Shown here in pieces: positions 21,277-32,305 of a DNA stretch of 64,000 bases. Position 1 is the first letter of the stretch; every line of letters begins with the position of its first letter. The DNA is taken from positions 372,001 through 436,000 of the forward strand of contig JASEVX010000117.1 in assembly GCA_031761405.1 (NCBI GenBank). The letters are read 5' to 3'. The notes beneath the pieces are model-generated. The model saw only the letters and a list, made by a program, of their open reading frames with translations. It searched no databases and had not been told where the DNA came from. A program made the translations under genes and the position numbers. The stretch comes from Serripes groenlandicus (taxonomy: Eukaryota > Mollusca > Bivalvia > Cardiida > Cardiidae).

Positions 21277-22884
21277 TCTTGACCCTTTCCTGTAAACAGC
21301 AGATAACTTTGAAAGCATCTAGGCAAAATATGGAGGAATTTTTCATAAAAACAAGAGCTGTCGGAGGACAGCGCGCTCGACTACAGGCCGCTTATTTACA
21401 TAAAGCACTATTTCATTATATTGCACTTAAGTACTATTAAATCATATTATATACTCTATATGTAAAAGCAACTGAATAGATATACATACATTTAAATATA
21501 ATTTAAAAATAAAATTTCCTAAGTCAATCAAGGGCCATTACTCCATATTTAGGATACAATGGAGTTATCTAACCTAATTGTACGATGGTCCTTAACAAAT
21601 ATGTGAAGTATGAAGTGATTTGAATGATGTAACTTTAACGTTGAGCTAAACGCAAATGTTAAAACTGACTGAGTCCAAAATTAGCAAAACCTTAAAAAAA
21701 GGTTTTCCTAATGTTTGACACCATGCAAAACCCGTTTGATATGTTGAAGAATTATATTTGATAAATAAATGATCACAATTAGAAAGAAATGTAACCAAAA
21801 ATTAAGAATTTATCTAAAATTCTCAAAATCAAACAAAAATCATGTTTTTTACCCCCTAAAAGTCACACTCAGCATCTTCAACATACAATGTGAAGAAAGG
21901 TATTACATGTAATTATATTCCAAATATGGAAGCCCTAACACAAGTACTTATTTAGAAAAAATTGAAAATTAAATGAAAAAGCCAACTTGCCCTAAAACTT
22001 TAACCACCCAAAAGCATGTGTTTTACCGCAAACAGAAGGTCACACTCAGCATCTTCAGCATATAATATGAAGAAATGTATTAAATGTAATTATTTTCCAA
22101 ATATGAAAGCCCTAGCACAAGTACTTATTCAGAAAAAGTTAAAAAAATAAAATAAAATCCTACTTGCCCAAAAACTTTAACCACCCAAAATCATGTTTTT
22201 TACCCAAAAAAGAAGGTCACACTCAGCATCTTCAGCATTCAATGTGAAGAAAGGTATAAGATGTAACTATTTTCTAAATATTAAAGCCCTAGCACAAATT
22301 CTTATAAAGAAAAATTAAAAAATTAAATGAAAATGCCAACTTGCCCTAAAACTTTAACCACCCAAAATCATGTCTTTTACCCCAAAAAGAAGGTAAAACT
22401 CAGAATCTTCAGCATACAATATAAAGAAAGGTATTAGATGTAATTATATTCCAAATATGAAAGCCCTAGCACAAGTACTTACTGAGAAAAAAAAAAACAA
22501 AAAAAAAAAAACCAACTTGCCCTAAAACTTTAACCCCCGAAAATCATGTTTTTTTTCCCAAAAGGAAGGTCACACTCAGCATCTTTAGCGTTCAATGTGA
22601 AGAAAGGTATAAGATGTAACTATATTCCAAATATGAAAGCCCTAGCACAAATACTTATGAATGAAAATCCCAACTTGCCCTAAAACTTTAACCGGACGCC
22701 AACGGAGACGCCGACGCCGGGGCGATTAGTAAAGCTCTCATATTCTTCGAATAGTCGAGCTAAAAATGAAAACATTGTGGCAAAAGGAGAAAATGCGAAT
22801 CATGAGCAATTTCTGCCTGTGTTTTCAAAATGTTGTCTGCATCAGATGCATTAAAATGTATCTGCATGTGGAAAAGAGCTAATG
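21277..22884. mobile_element. Old MITE split by a 1.4 kb insertion
   Basis: The left part is CCCTTTCCTGTAAACAGCAG to TTTTTCATAAAA. The right part is AAAACATTGTGGCAAAAGGA to CATGTGGAAAAGAGCTAA. The insert runs from about 21348 to 22764. Confidence 0.7.
21348..22764 (+). mobile_element. Element with GACAGCGCGCTCGACTA start and 177-bp internal tandem array
   Basis: It begins ACAAGAGCTGTCGGAGGACA and GCGCGCTCGACTA and ends CTTCGAATAGTCGAGCTAA. CACACTCAGCATCTTCA recurs about every 177 bases (near 21864, 22042, 22218, 22568, with a degenerate copy near 22393). The same termini, inverted, bound 60952-62704. No frame of note. Confidence 0.75.
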
Positions 22885-22926
22885 AATTAAGAAAGGTAAC
22901 ATTAACAATATTTCCCACTTATTTAG

Positions 22927-23037
22927 ATTGACCTTGGCAGAAAAGGAGATAGCCAACGAAAAACAGAGTACACAGTCAGAAAAACAAATTGAGGAACTTC
23001 AATCACAGATTCAGATACTTACTACTGCAGTAGACAG
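22927..23037 (+). CDS. Coiled-coil gene, exon 7
   Basis: The acceptor is CTTATTTAG and the donor is GTAAGT. The 111 bases run phase 2-2 and give LTLAEKEIANEKQSTQSEKQ followed by IEELQSQIQILTTAVDR, a coiled coil. The exon is isolated between a 2.9 kb and an 11.5 kb intron. Its phase matches both neighbours only in this frame. Confidence 0.85.
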
Positions 23038-23065
23038 GTAAGTGTTTCTTTTCTTTTCTTTGATT

Positions 23066-23400
23066 TTAACCCTTTCCCACTTATAGATGCCTTTTAATGC
23101 ATCTGCAGTAGAAAACTTTTGAAAATATATGTTATTTCAGTTACATTACTGTAGTCGACTGGTTAGAGCATTGACCTCAAGATTGGAAGATCAGGGTTCG
23201 ATCCCGGGTCTGGTAATACCAAAGACAATCAACAATGTTAAAGTGGCTTCCCTCCTTTTGGACTCAGGGTTGCAAGGACAGCTTTAACCCGTTTCCACCT
23301 GTTTAGTAATTAAACCTTCATTTCTAGAGATTTTCTATGTCTTGAGTCAATGTTTTCAAAGTCGTCTACTGCAGATGTGTTGTATGTGGGAAAGGGTTAA
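23066..23400. mobile_element. Old MITE split by a SINE
   Basis: TTAACCCTTTCCCACTTATA at the left and GTATGTGGGAAAGGGTTAA at the right, with TTAA at both ends. The middle is replaced by the SINE at 23140. Confidence 0.8.
23140..23300 (+). mobile_element. tRNA-derived SINE, clearest head
   Basis: Box A is TAGTCGACTGGTTAGAGCA and box B is GGGTTCGATCCCGGGTC, 31 bases apart, followed by ATACCAAAGACAATCAACAA. The acceptor stem is not formed, so this is not a functional tRNA gene. The tail continues after the MITE part (23400-23720). Confidence 0.8.
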
Positions 23401-23960
23401 GACTGATGCATCAGTGTCAGGATAAAGCTCTTATTGTACAAATGATGGACTTCATGGTGAAAAGTTGTTACTAAAACTTGTGATAACATTTAATTACAAC
23501 TGTTTTGCATTAACTTATCAAATTATGTCCTCTCTTTGCATGACACTTGAGGAGAACGTTGTATATTTCTAAAAATATGGAAGAGTGTAATTTTTGGACT
23601 CAGGGTTGCATGGAAAGCATTAAGACTGATGTATTGATGTCAGAATAAAAATATCAGTAGTAATTTTAAATTTCCCAGAAAATGTTGTTATATAACTGAA
23701 ATACTGTTGAAAGCAGCATTAAATACTATTCAAACAAACCAATTACTCACCCATGTGTCTCCTAGTTTTCTTGTACCAGGACTCTCTACTACATTATTCC
23801 CAGGCAGCTGGTTCTCTATTCACATAGACAATTTTAGCTGCGCTGATCACAGCTGGTTCTCTATTCACATAGATTATTTTAGCTGCTCAGATCGGTGGCT
23901 GGTTCTCTATTCCCAAAGACTATTTAAGCTGATCTGATCAGTGACCTGGCCCATGAGGAT
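23401..23960. other. SINE tail and short direct repeats
   Basis: 23401-23730 resembles SINE tail sequence twice over (GACTGATGCATCAGTGTCAG and GACTGATGTATTGATGTCAG). 23806-23930 holds three units with GCTGGTTCTCTATTCACATA at about 56-bp spacing. Confidence 0.6.
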
Positions 23961-24122
23961 AGACTTAACGACTTTTGTCAGTCATCAGAAGAATAAATGG
24001 CCAAGCCAGATTTAACTCAAAACCCTTGTTATCAACTGAGCAATCGCAGGTTGATAAGTGTTTCTACTGTTTGCTTCAAGATATTGTAACAATTTTCAAC
24101 CTACGCAAATTAACAGTCTTGT

Positions 24123-24351
24123 TTAACCCTTTCCTTCATATAGACGCTTTCTGATGCCTCTGCAGCAGACAGCTTTTTGAAAACATAGTGACAAAAGAAG
24201 AAATTGCTCAAAGCGAGCAATTTCTCCTTTTGCCACAATGGTTTCCAATTTTAGTCATTGGTTATCCATTCAATTATAGAGATTGTCTATGTTTTGTCAA
24301 AATATGTTCAAAGTCGTCTGCTGCAGAATTGTCGTATGAGGGAAAGGGTTA
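24123..24351 (-). mobile_element. Young MITE, reverse
   Basis: TTAA at 24123; the right TTAA has mutated to TTAT. Body near consensus. Confidence 0.92.
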
Positions 24352-24512
24352 TAGTATCATTATAAATCTCTTTGTAGGAAAGTACAAATTTGGTACCGAG
24401 TCGAAAAAACATTGTGGATAAAAAAAGGAATTTCTCTGATTGCCATGTTTTCAAGAAATTGTCTTATGCAAATGCATCAAAATACTTCTACAAGTGGGAA
24501 ATGCATAATTAT

Positions 24513-25567
24513 TTAACCCTTTCCACAAACAACAAATCTGCAGCAGACGAATTTGAAAACAAGTAACTGGAGGATTGCAAGCAATACCATAGTCCCCTAC
24601 CGGTTTGCACTTTTGAGTCTGTTTCTGTTGTCATAGCAACCCAATGTTTAGGTATATCAAGACAATAAAGTATGAAAATAAAGAAAGGGAAATAACTCAA
24701 AAATTAGGGAAGCAAGAGTTATGGTTCATGTGCACTGCACTCCCCCTTGATACGATGTATTCATGTGTGAAATTTCATAGCCATAGCTAGTATAGTTATG
24801 GAGATATGCTCCGGACAAAAATCAAGTATGAAAATAAAGAAAGGGAAATAACTCAAAAATTAGGCAAGCAAGAGTTATGGTTCATGTCCACTGCACTCCC
24901 CCTTGATACGATGTATTCATGTGTGAAATTTCATAGCCATAGCTAGTATAGTTATGGAGATATGCTCCGGACAAAAATCAAGTATGAAAATAAAGAAAGG
25001 GAAATAACTCAAAAATTAGGCAAGCAAGAGTTATGGTTCATGTCCACTGCACTCCCCCTTGATGAGATGCATCCATGTGTGAAATTTCATAACCATAGCT
25101 AGTACAGTTTTGGAGATATGCTCCGGACAAAAATCAAGTATGAAAATAAAGAAAGGGAAATAACTCAAAAATTAGGGAAGCAAGAGTTATGGTTCATATG
25201 CACTGCACTCCGCATTGATGAGATGTATCCACATATGGAATTTCATAGCCATAGCTAGTACAGTTTTGGAGATATGCTCCGGACAAAAATTTGCCGGACT
25301 GACTGACTGACTGACTGACTGACAGATGGACTGACGGAGTGCAAACCTAATAGTCCCCTTCGGCACGCCGGTAGGGGACTAATAATCATGCACAAACATG
25401 AAAAATCTTTATAAATGAAAGTATTATAAATTACTGAAAAATGTTGAAAAAATTGTGGCAAAAAAAGAAATTGCTCGTTCTGAGCAATTTCTCCTTTTGT
25501 CACAGTGTTTTCAAAAGTCGTCTGCTGCAGATGCGTCAGAATGCGTCTACAAGTGGGAAAGGGTTAA
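24513..25567. mobile_element. Old MITE split by a repeat element
   Basis: TTAACCCTTTCCACAAACAA to GACGAATTTGAAAAC on the left. AAATCTTTATAAATGAAAG to AAGTGGGAAAGGGTTAA on the right. TTAA is present at both extremes. Confidence 0.75.
24590..25381. mobile_element. Element with 14-bp TIRs and four 156-bp tandem units
   Basis: The ends are TAGTCCCCTACCGG and its exact complement, with a second inverted pair inside (GTTTGCAC/GTGCAAAC). TATGAAAATAAAGAAAGGG recurs at 24671, 24827, 24983 and 25139. A short GACT array lies near the right end. No frame of note. Confidence 0.85.
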
Positions 25568-25589
25568 CCTGATACAAATGACTTGATGC

Positions 25590-25825
25590 CTCTGCAGCAG
25601 ATGACTTTAGAAAACATCCTGAAAAAGAATAAATTGCTCCAATGAGTACACATTTGAGGGCTTGGCGTAAATCTTTATAATTTAAATTGCTATTATTGTT
25701 GAAAACTGTATGGCCAAAGCAGAAATTGCTTATTATGAGCTATTTCTTCTTTTGCAACACTGTTTTCCAATGTTGTCTTCAGCAGTTGCGTCAAAATATG
25801 TTTTTGTTGGGAAAGGATTTAATAA
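25590..25825. mobile_element. Old MITE remnant
   Basis: GATGCCTCTGCAGCAGATGA at the left and TTGTTGGGAAAGGATTTAA at the right, with GAAATTGCTTATTATGAGC between. Confidence 0.55.
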
Positions 25826-25848
25826 ATCTAAAGCTGAAGCTTTGCTGT

Positions 25849-26075
25849 ATATCCCTTTCCCTCATACGACAATTCTGCAGCAGCCGACTTTGAATATATT
25901 TTGTCAAAAATAGAAACTCTATAATTGAATGGATAACCAATCACTAAAAGTGGAAAACATTGTGGAAAAAGCAGAAATTGCTTGTTTTGAGCACTTTCTT
26001 CTTCTGTCACAATGTTTTCAAGAAGTTGTCTGCTACAGAGGCGTCAGAAAGTGTCTGTATGAGGGAAAGGGATAT
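25849..26075 (+). mobile_element. Young MITE, forward, flanked by ATAT
   Basis: The body is a normal copy from CCCTTTCCCTCATACGACA to TATGAGGGAAAGGG, but both flanks read ATAT (25849-25852 and 26072-26075) instead of TTAA. Confidence 0.9.
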
Positions 26076-26209
26076 GGGTAAAGGTTTACTATGACTCAGG
26101 TGTTATCCTTAGGCTAATATCTAATTGAAATGATATTTTTACACACTATTTAACATTAATAGCATATCAATAACAAAGAATTAACCATCAACCCTTAGAT
26201 CCTGTCCAT

Positions 26210-26436
26210 TTAATCCTTTTCCACATACAACAAATCTGCTGCAGATGACTTTGGAAACATCTAGGCAAAAGTATGGACAAATCTCTATAAATTAAAAGTA
26301 CAATTTTGAATAGATTTGAAAACCTTTTGGCAAAAGGAGAAATACTCATTATTGACAATTTCTTCTTTTGCCACAATGTTTTTTAAAGTCGTCTGCTGCA
26401 GATGCATGTGAGTGTTTCTACAGGTGAGAACAGGTG
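26210..26436. mobile_element. Old MITE copy
   Basis: TTAATCCTTTTCCACATACA and CTGCTGCAGATGAC at the left; the right terminus is degraded (TTTCTACAGGTGAGAACAGG). Confidence 0.6.
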
Positions 26437-26519
26437 AACATTTTACCTGACGTTACATTTAAACAATAAAAATATCTGACAACTGTAAAATATTGTAAAA
26501 TTTGAAGTAAAGTTTTGAT

Positions 26520-26621
26520 AAATAGTTACATTATAGGCAATTTCCCCTTCTATCACAATATTTTCAAAAAGTAGTGTTCTGCAGGTGCATCAAAATGTGT
26601 GTACATGAGGGAAAGGGTTAA
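26520..26621. mobile_element. MITE right-end fragment
   Basis: TTTTCAAAAAGTAGTGTTCT leads to TACATGAGGGAAAGGGTTAA; the left part is absent. Confidence 0.55.
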
Positions 26622-27087
26622 TCTGGTATGGTTTAAGTTTGGTTTTTGTGTCCAATCATGGCTTCACACTTTAATCCTTTCATAAATACAGACAACTTTT
26701 GAAAACATTGCAGGGATATGAGAAAGAAGTTACGCTATATTTCCCAAAGGTTAAATATTCAGGTGTGTGCAGGCTAGATTCTGATATAAATTCAGATAAA
26801 ATTGTAGAACCCAATGAATAAATTTTAATTTTGATAGAGAACAATTTTTATAAAGCAACAAAGATTTAGTTTGAAATAAATTACATGGTTTTGGGCAATA
26901 TTTCCTTATCCCACAATCCTGTAAACTTTGTATCAAAACACAACTTCTAATTGTGTTAAGTTATTTCATTCTTTCCTTAGACATTTTCAAGAGAGATAGC
27001 CTTGAAAAATGTTTCATATCTGACTGACTGATAAACTTGCATTGAACATTCAATTTCTAGATTCTTATAGTACAATTCATGAAGACT
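26622..27087. other. Intron without recognised feature
   Basis: AT-rich; only a weak MITE-like CTTTTGAAAACATTG at 26693. Confidence 0.45.
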
Positions 27088-27316
27088 TTAACCCTTTCCC
27101 TCATACGACAAATCTGCAGCAGACGTCTTTGAACGTATTTTGTCGAAAAATAGAAAATCTCCAAAATTGAATGGATAACCTATGACAAAAAGTGGAAAAC
27201 ATTGTGGCAAAAGGAGAAATTGCACGTTTTGTGCAATTTCTTCTTTGGTCACTATGTTTTCAAAAAGCCGTCTGCTGCAGAGGCGTCAGAAAGCGTCTAT
27301 ATGAGGGAAATGGTTA
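27088..27316 (+). mobile_element. Young MITE, forward, inserted in a SINE tail
   Basis: TTAA at 27088 and 27313; the right terminus reads GAGGGAAATGG. SINE tail text (GGTAAATTACCAAGGAAATG) follows at 27410. Confidence 0.92.
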
Positions 27317-27490
27317 ACAATGGTAGAAATGGCTTTCCCTCCTTGCCACTTAGAATTGTGGGTCATTAAGAGTGACTCGCTGATGTTAGGATAAATTGAC
27401 CAGTAGTACTGGTAAATTACCAAGGAAATGCTGTGATAAAGCTGAAATACTGTTGAAAACGTCATAAAACACCATACAAGCAATCAAACA
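27317..27490 (+). mobile_element. SINE 3' portion
   Basis: ATGGCTTTCCCTCCTTGCCA, then GATGTTAGGATAAATTGACC, then AAGCTGAAATACTGTTGAAA and CACCATACAAGCAATC. The order matches the tail after the SINE heads at 23140 and 32215. Confidence 0.65.
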
Positions 27491-27628
27491 TTTTATGAAG
27501 CAATAGAAATTTTGTTTGTAATAAATGCGTTTTCTTCGCATAGTTTTGAGTAATTTGTCCTTTTCCCACAATGCTGGCAACTCTCTATTGATACACTTCT
27601 TCTTACTTTGTAGTTTGTTCATTCTTTA

Positions 27629-27859
27629 TTAACCCTTTCCCTCATATGACAATTCTGCAGCAGACGACTTTGAACACATTTTTGTCAAAAAATAGAATAT
27701 CTCTATAATTGAACGGATAACCTATGGCTAAAAGTGGAAAACATTGTGGCAAAAGGAGAAATTGCTTGTTTTGAGCAATTTCTTCTTTTGTCACTATGTT
27801 TTCAAAAAGCTGTCTGCTGCAGAGGCATCAGAAAGTGTGCATATGAGGGAAAGGGTTAA
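27629..27859 (+). mobile_element. Young MITE, forward, intact
   Basis: TTAA at 27629 and 27856. The hairpin is of the GCTTGTTTTGAGC type. Confidence 0.93.
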
Positions 27860-27875
27860 GGCATTTTTAAAACTT

Positions 27876-28075
27876 TGAACCTTTTCCCACATACAACAAA
27901 TCTGCAGGAGACAACTTTGAAAACATCTATGCATAAGTATGGTAAATCGCTAAAATGTAATTATTGGATATGGTTGAAAAATATTGTGTCAAATAGAGAA
28001 ATTGCTCATAATGAGCAATTTCTCCTAATTGCCACAATATTTTCAAACGTCATCTGCTGCAGATGCATCAATAGC
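27876..28075. mobile_element. Old MITE copy, right terminus lost
   Basis: CCTTTTCCCACATACAACAA at the left; a good core (AAATTGCTCATAATGAGCAA) and GTCATCTGCTGCAGATGCAT. Confidence 0.65.
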
Positions 28076-28840
28076 TCTTATTGTTCAAATGATGGACATC
28101 ATGCAGAATAGTTGTTTCTTAACTTGTAATAACATTAAGTTACAACTGTTTTGCATTAACTTATCAAGTTATGAACTAGCTGATCTTTGCATGAAATCTG
28201 AGGAGATTTCTGTATATTTTTTGAACAAAAGAAGTGTGATTTTTTATACAGAATTGCTAACATTGTGGGAAAATGAGATACTACATTTTTTAGCAATTTC
28301 TCCTTTGCCCACAATGTTTTCAAAAGTTACCTGCTGCTAAGGCGTCAATTGTTGTCTGCGTCAGAGAATTAATCAGATGAAACGGAAGGTATATTGATCT
28401 GTGAAATGATGACTCTAAATTAATCGTGTATTGATGACACTGTGGCTATCTGACTTGTCTCTCCCACCAATCAATACTTTCATACCTGTACTATATACAG
28501 ATAGTATACTGTACAACATTTAATAAGGTAACAACAATTGATTGCCTATGATTATTTTTTTGATGCTCCCCCACATCCATTCACCGAAGTTGTCAGAGGC
28601 TTATTAGTGTTGCCTTCTGTTGTCTGTCCTTCTGTCAATCAATTCAGTTAATTAATAGATATTATATAATTTATCAATTCTTCTATATATAAGCAGGGAC
28701 ACTTTATATATAATATAGTGTCCCTGATATACTGTATCAGTATTATTTAAGTAAACAGTCTCCATTATGGTCTCCAATTACGCTCTACTATTTTAATCTG
28801 GTCAAATAAAACTTGTTTTTCAGTAAACAACCGTTTTCAT
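28076..28840. other. Intron with one hairpin
   Basis: 28230-28345 has faint MITE core sequence. A hairpin lies at 28694-28726 (CAGGGACACT and its complement around a TA-rich loop). Otherwise nothing recognised. Confidence 0.45.
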
Positions 28841-28935
28841 TGTGTAGTGATATGAGCGTTCACCTTGGGAGATCAGGGTTCGGTCCTGGGTCGGGGGGTC
28901 ATACCTGAATTCAACCACATGTTTCTGTAGTTTCC
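28841..28935 (+). mobile_element. tRNA-derived SINE head, degraded
   Basis: GTAGTGATATGAGCGTTCAC (box A region) then GATCAGGGTTCGGTCCTGGG (box B), followed by CATACCTGAATTCAACC. Confidence 0.55.
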
Positions 28936-28943
28936 TTCATTAG

Positions 28944-29174
28944 TTAACCCTTTTCCTCATATAGACGCTTTCTAATGCCTCTGCAGCAGACGGCTTTTTG
29001 AAATCATGGTGACAAAACAAGAAATTGCTCAAAATATGCAATTTCTCCTTTTGTTACCATGTTTTCAACTCTATTCAATTATTGTTCTTTCGTTTAAAGG
29101 GATTTTCTGTGCTTTTGACTAGACGTTATCGAAGTCGTCTGCTGCAGATTTGTTGTATGTAGGAAAGGGTTTAA
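28944..29174 (-). mobile_element. Hybrid MITE: young-type left half, old-type right half
   Basis: TTAACCCTTTTCCTCATATA with ACGCTTTCTAATGCCTC on the left. The right half has GATTTGTTGTATGTAGGAAA, typical of the older subfamily. Confidence 0.85.
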
Positions 29175-29640
29175 TAAAACCTTTTTAGTCTTAAAGCAAG
29201 ACATACACAAACAGAAGTTGTTAGATTTCATGCAGCCAACTTATTATAATATTACATTATATTGCATTAATTGTTAAAACTGCACCCAGATTGAAAAAGA
29301 GGTATTAATGGTGACACCCTGGTAATTTAGCACAGTATAGATATTGAAATTTTTCACTATACATATATATATGGGCATCCTGTGAATTATGCTATTGTTT
29401 ACAATTCCCTTGATCCTCTTTTACACCTTCAGAATGAGGCTTTAATAAGTGGGAATCAATGGATGTAACACATTTACATTGTTTTAATTACATGTGCTAT
29501 ATTTCAAAATAGATACTGAAACTCATTATGTGTGGAAAACACTGGACTTACATTATGGCAGTGAGTGTATCAAAGCATTTTTTTGTTGAAGAATTCCAAG
29601 TGAATCTGGACATTGTAAAGTGAAATCTCAGTATGGTATT
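29175..29640. other. Intron without recognised feature
   Basis: AT-rich; nothing recognised. Confidence 0.45.
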
Positions 29641-29652
29641 TTTCTTGATGCT

Positions 29653-29882
29653 TGAGCCTTTCCCTCATACGACAATTTTGCAGCAGACAACTTTGAACCT
29701 ATTTTGTCAAGAAATAGAAAATCTCTATAATTGAATGGATAACCTATGACTAAAAATGGAAAACAATGTGGCAAAAGGAGAAATTGCTCATATTTAGCAA
29801 TTTCTTCTTTTGTCACTATGTTTTCAAAAAAGTTGTCTGCTGCAGAGGCATCAGAAAGCGTCTATATGAGGGAAATGGTTAA
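29653..29882 (+). mobile_element. Young MITE, forward, left TTAA lost
   Basis: AGCCTTTCCCTCATACGACA at the left; GAGGGAAATGGTTAA at the right. Confidence 0.9.
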
Positions 29883-30057
29883 AAAAAATGGCACTCACAT
29901 AAGAAAAGCACTCACATAGAATGAGCAAGTTCTACTATTTCCCACAATGCTTTACATTCATTTCATTACAAGGACTTCCATCTCTTTACAAATTCATGTT
30001 GATTTTACCAATTATAGGTACAAGAAAAGTGTAAAGAGGGTTTTGTTGTTCCAATAT

Positions 30058-30289
30058 ACATAACCCTTTCCAACATATAGCAAATCTGCAGCAGACGACT
30101 TTAAGAAACATTGAGACAAAAACACAGAAAATCTCTTTAAATGAAGGTAAAACTAATGAAAAAAGTTGAAAACATTGTGACAAAAGGAAAAATTTGCTTT
30201 TGTGAGTAATGTCCACTTTTGTCACAATGTTTTCAAAAGTCGACTGCTGCAGAGGCGTCAAAATGTGTCTATATATGGGAAAGGGTTAA
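30058..30289. mobile_element. Old MITE copy
   Basis: CATAACCCTTTCCAACATAT at the left; ATATATGGGAAAGGGTTAA at the right; CTGCAGCAGACGACTTT intact. Confidence 0.8.
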
Positions 30290-30744
30290 TCAAGGTCAAC
30301 AAAGTGGCCTTTTATGTACACTTAAAGGATTAATAACAAAAAAGGGAATTAGAAAGGATACCCCTACATTACAAGTTGCTTCATGTTTAAAATAGTTTAT
30401 TGAATGTGATACTCAATTTTAATAGTGTTAACGCAAACATTTTAAACAGGTATTATAAAATATGAGCTAGGTTTAAGTGAGATTATTTTTTTACGGATTT
30501 GAAGGATGCTATCTGAATTTGTAACTTGGATTTAGCTATACAGGATTATTATTTTTAAATGTTTGTATTTTTATTCAACGCTTCCTTAAATACTTAAATA
30601 CTTGCATTTTGTCAGGCGTCTTTTGAAAATATTGAGACAAAAGGAATAATTGCTTTAAAATTGTTTTTATTTTTACTGGTCTGCTGCAGATTCGTTATAT
30701 GTTAAAATGGTTTTATAATAAACTGTTTCAATGGATGTAGCTTT
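30290..30744. other. Intron, AT-rich, with MITE debris
   Basis: GGCGTCTTTTGAAAATATTG at 30616 and GGTCTGCTGCAGATTCGTTA at 30678 are the only recognisable pieces. Confidence 0.45.
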
Positions 30745-30940
30745 AACTAATTTCCACACATAACACGTACATTTTACAGCAGATGACTTTGAAAACATCT
30801 GGGCAAAATCATAAAATTTCTCTATAAATGAAAAAACTATACTATTGAATAGATTTGAAATTAAAGTGGCAAAAGGTGCAATTGCTCATCTGACTGCTGC
30901 TGAAGCGTCATAATGCATCTTTATGTGGAAAAGGGTTTGG
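30745..30940. mobile_element. Old MITE copy
   Basis: TTTCCACACATAACACGTAC at the left and ATGTGGAAAAGGGTTTGG at the right; the core right arm is deleted. Confidence 0.6.
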
Positions 30941-31397
30941 TAACCCTTTCCCACATATAACAAATCCACAGCAGACATTTTTAACCCTTTCCCTCATACG
31001 ACAATTCTGCAGCAGACGACTTTGAACATATTTTGTCAAAATATGGAAAATCTCTATAATTGAATGGATAACCTATGACTAAAAAGTGGAAAACATTGTG
31101 GCAAAAGGAGAAATTGCACGTTTTGTGCAATTTCTTCTTTTGTCACTATGTTATCAAAAAAACGTCTGCTGCAGAGGTGTCAGAAAGCGTCTATATGAGG
31201 GAAAGGGTTAACAAAGAATTAGTTTAAACTATGGGAGCTCTCTACAAATAAAAAGACAAATAATGAATTAAGTTGGAAAACATTGTTGCAAAAGGAGAAG
31301 TTGCACATGATCAGCAATTCTTCTTTTTGACACAATGTTTTCAATTGTCGTCTGCTGCAGAGGCATCAGAAAGCGTCTATATGTAGGAAAGGGTTAA
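30940..31397. mobile_element. Old MITE split by a young MITE
   Basis: CCCTTTCCCACATATAACAA to CAGCAGACATTT on the left; right part from about 31212 to TGTAGGAAAGGGTTAA at 31397. Confidence 0.8.
30981..31211 (+). mobile_element. Young MITE, forward, nested in an older copy
   Basis: TTAA at 30981 and 31208; normal body. Its TTAA lies in the subterminal part of the older copy. Confidence 0.93.
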
Positions 31398-31569
31398 GGT
31401 GCTGATACTTCTTTCAATATGGCGTATGTTGGATAAACTTGATTACTGTGTTTATGATTTTGTTTGGTCCCCATGTCTGAATAATGTTCAAAATACATAA
31501 GATTGATTCTGTCTGTGTGAAAAATAAGTCAATTAATATGTTGGATATATATGCCCCAAGCAAGTTAGA

Positions 31570-31783
31570 TTAACCCTTACCTGACCCATGATCTGCTGCA
31601 GAAAACATTGTGGCAAAAGGAGAAATTGCTCATATTGAGCAATTCCTCCTATATGCAATAATGTTTTCACATCTTTTCAATAATTTCATTTTCATTTATA
31701 CATATAAATTAACAAATATTTTGCCTTAATGTTTTCAAAACTGTCAAGCTGCTTCAGATTTGTTGTATGTGGGAAAGGGTTAA
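31570..31783. mobile_element. Old MITE copy
   Basis: TTAACCCTTACCTGACCCAT at the left is short; the right end GTATGTGGGAAAGGGTTAA is intact. Confidence 0.7.
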
Positions 31784-31995
31784 GTTGTTTTGGTTTGTTA
31801 GTGTTTAGTTGTTGAGGCTTTAGATGTCCGAAAGATGTGTACTCTGAGCTAATTTTGTCATATCTGAGTCAGCAAGGTCAAGCAAACTGACTTTCAGGAC
31901 TTTGACCACCACAGCTAGGAGATCCGGATCAGTCTTCATTCTCTTCTTTGCAGTCTTATCAGAATCGTCCAAGTTTACAATCTAAGTCATACAAC
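31784..31995. other. Intron without recognised feature
   Basis: Nothing recognised. Confidence 0.4.
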
Positions 31996-32176
31996 CCATT
32001 CCCATATATACAACAAATCAGCAACAGACGCCTATTAAAATCATTTAGCCCAGCTCCCAAAAATGGTAAATCTCTATAATGAAAGTACATTTACAATTCT
32101 TTTATAGAAATTAAAACATTGTGGCAAAAAAGGAGAAATTGCTCATTGTTAGAATTTATTTTTGGAAAGGGTTATT
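31996..32176. mobile_element. Old MITE remnant
   Basis: CCCATTCCCATATATACAAC at the left; the right side is reduced to TTGGAAAGGGTTATTA. Confidence 0.5.
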
Positions 32177-32214
32177 ACAATTAAGTCCACTTGTTCAAGC
32201 AAAAAGTAATCTGT

Positions 32215-32305
32215 AACCATCCGCGTGATTTATTGGTTAGGCATCTGTCTCAGAACTGGTAGACCTGAGGGTTCAATTGCCAGTTGGGTTATACCAAAGA
32301 GTTTT
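32215..32305 (+). mobile_element. tRNA-derived SINE head, cut from its tail by a MITE
   Basis: ATTGGTTAGGCATCTGTCTC (box A) and GAGGGTTCAATTGCCAG (box B), then TTATACCAAAGAG. The body resumes at 32536 after the young MITE. Confidence 0.7.

Noticed and set aside
23151..23220. tRNA gene (also 28841, 32215, 33441, 34808, 59071, 59945)
   Set aside because: Boxes A and B are present but the acceptor stems do not pair and each is followed by the same SINE body, so these are SINE heads.
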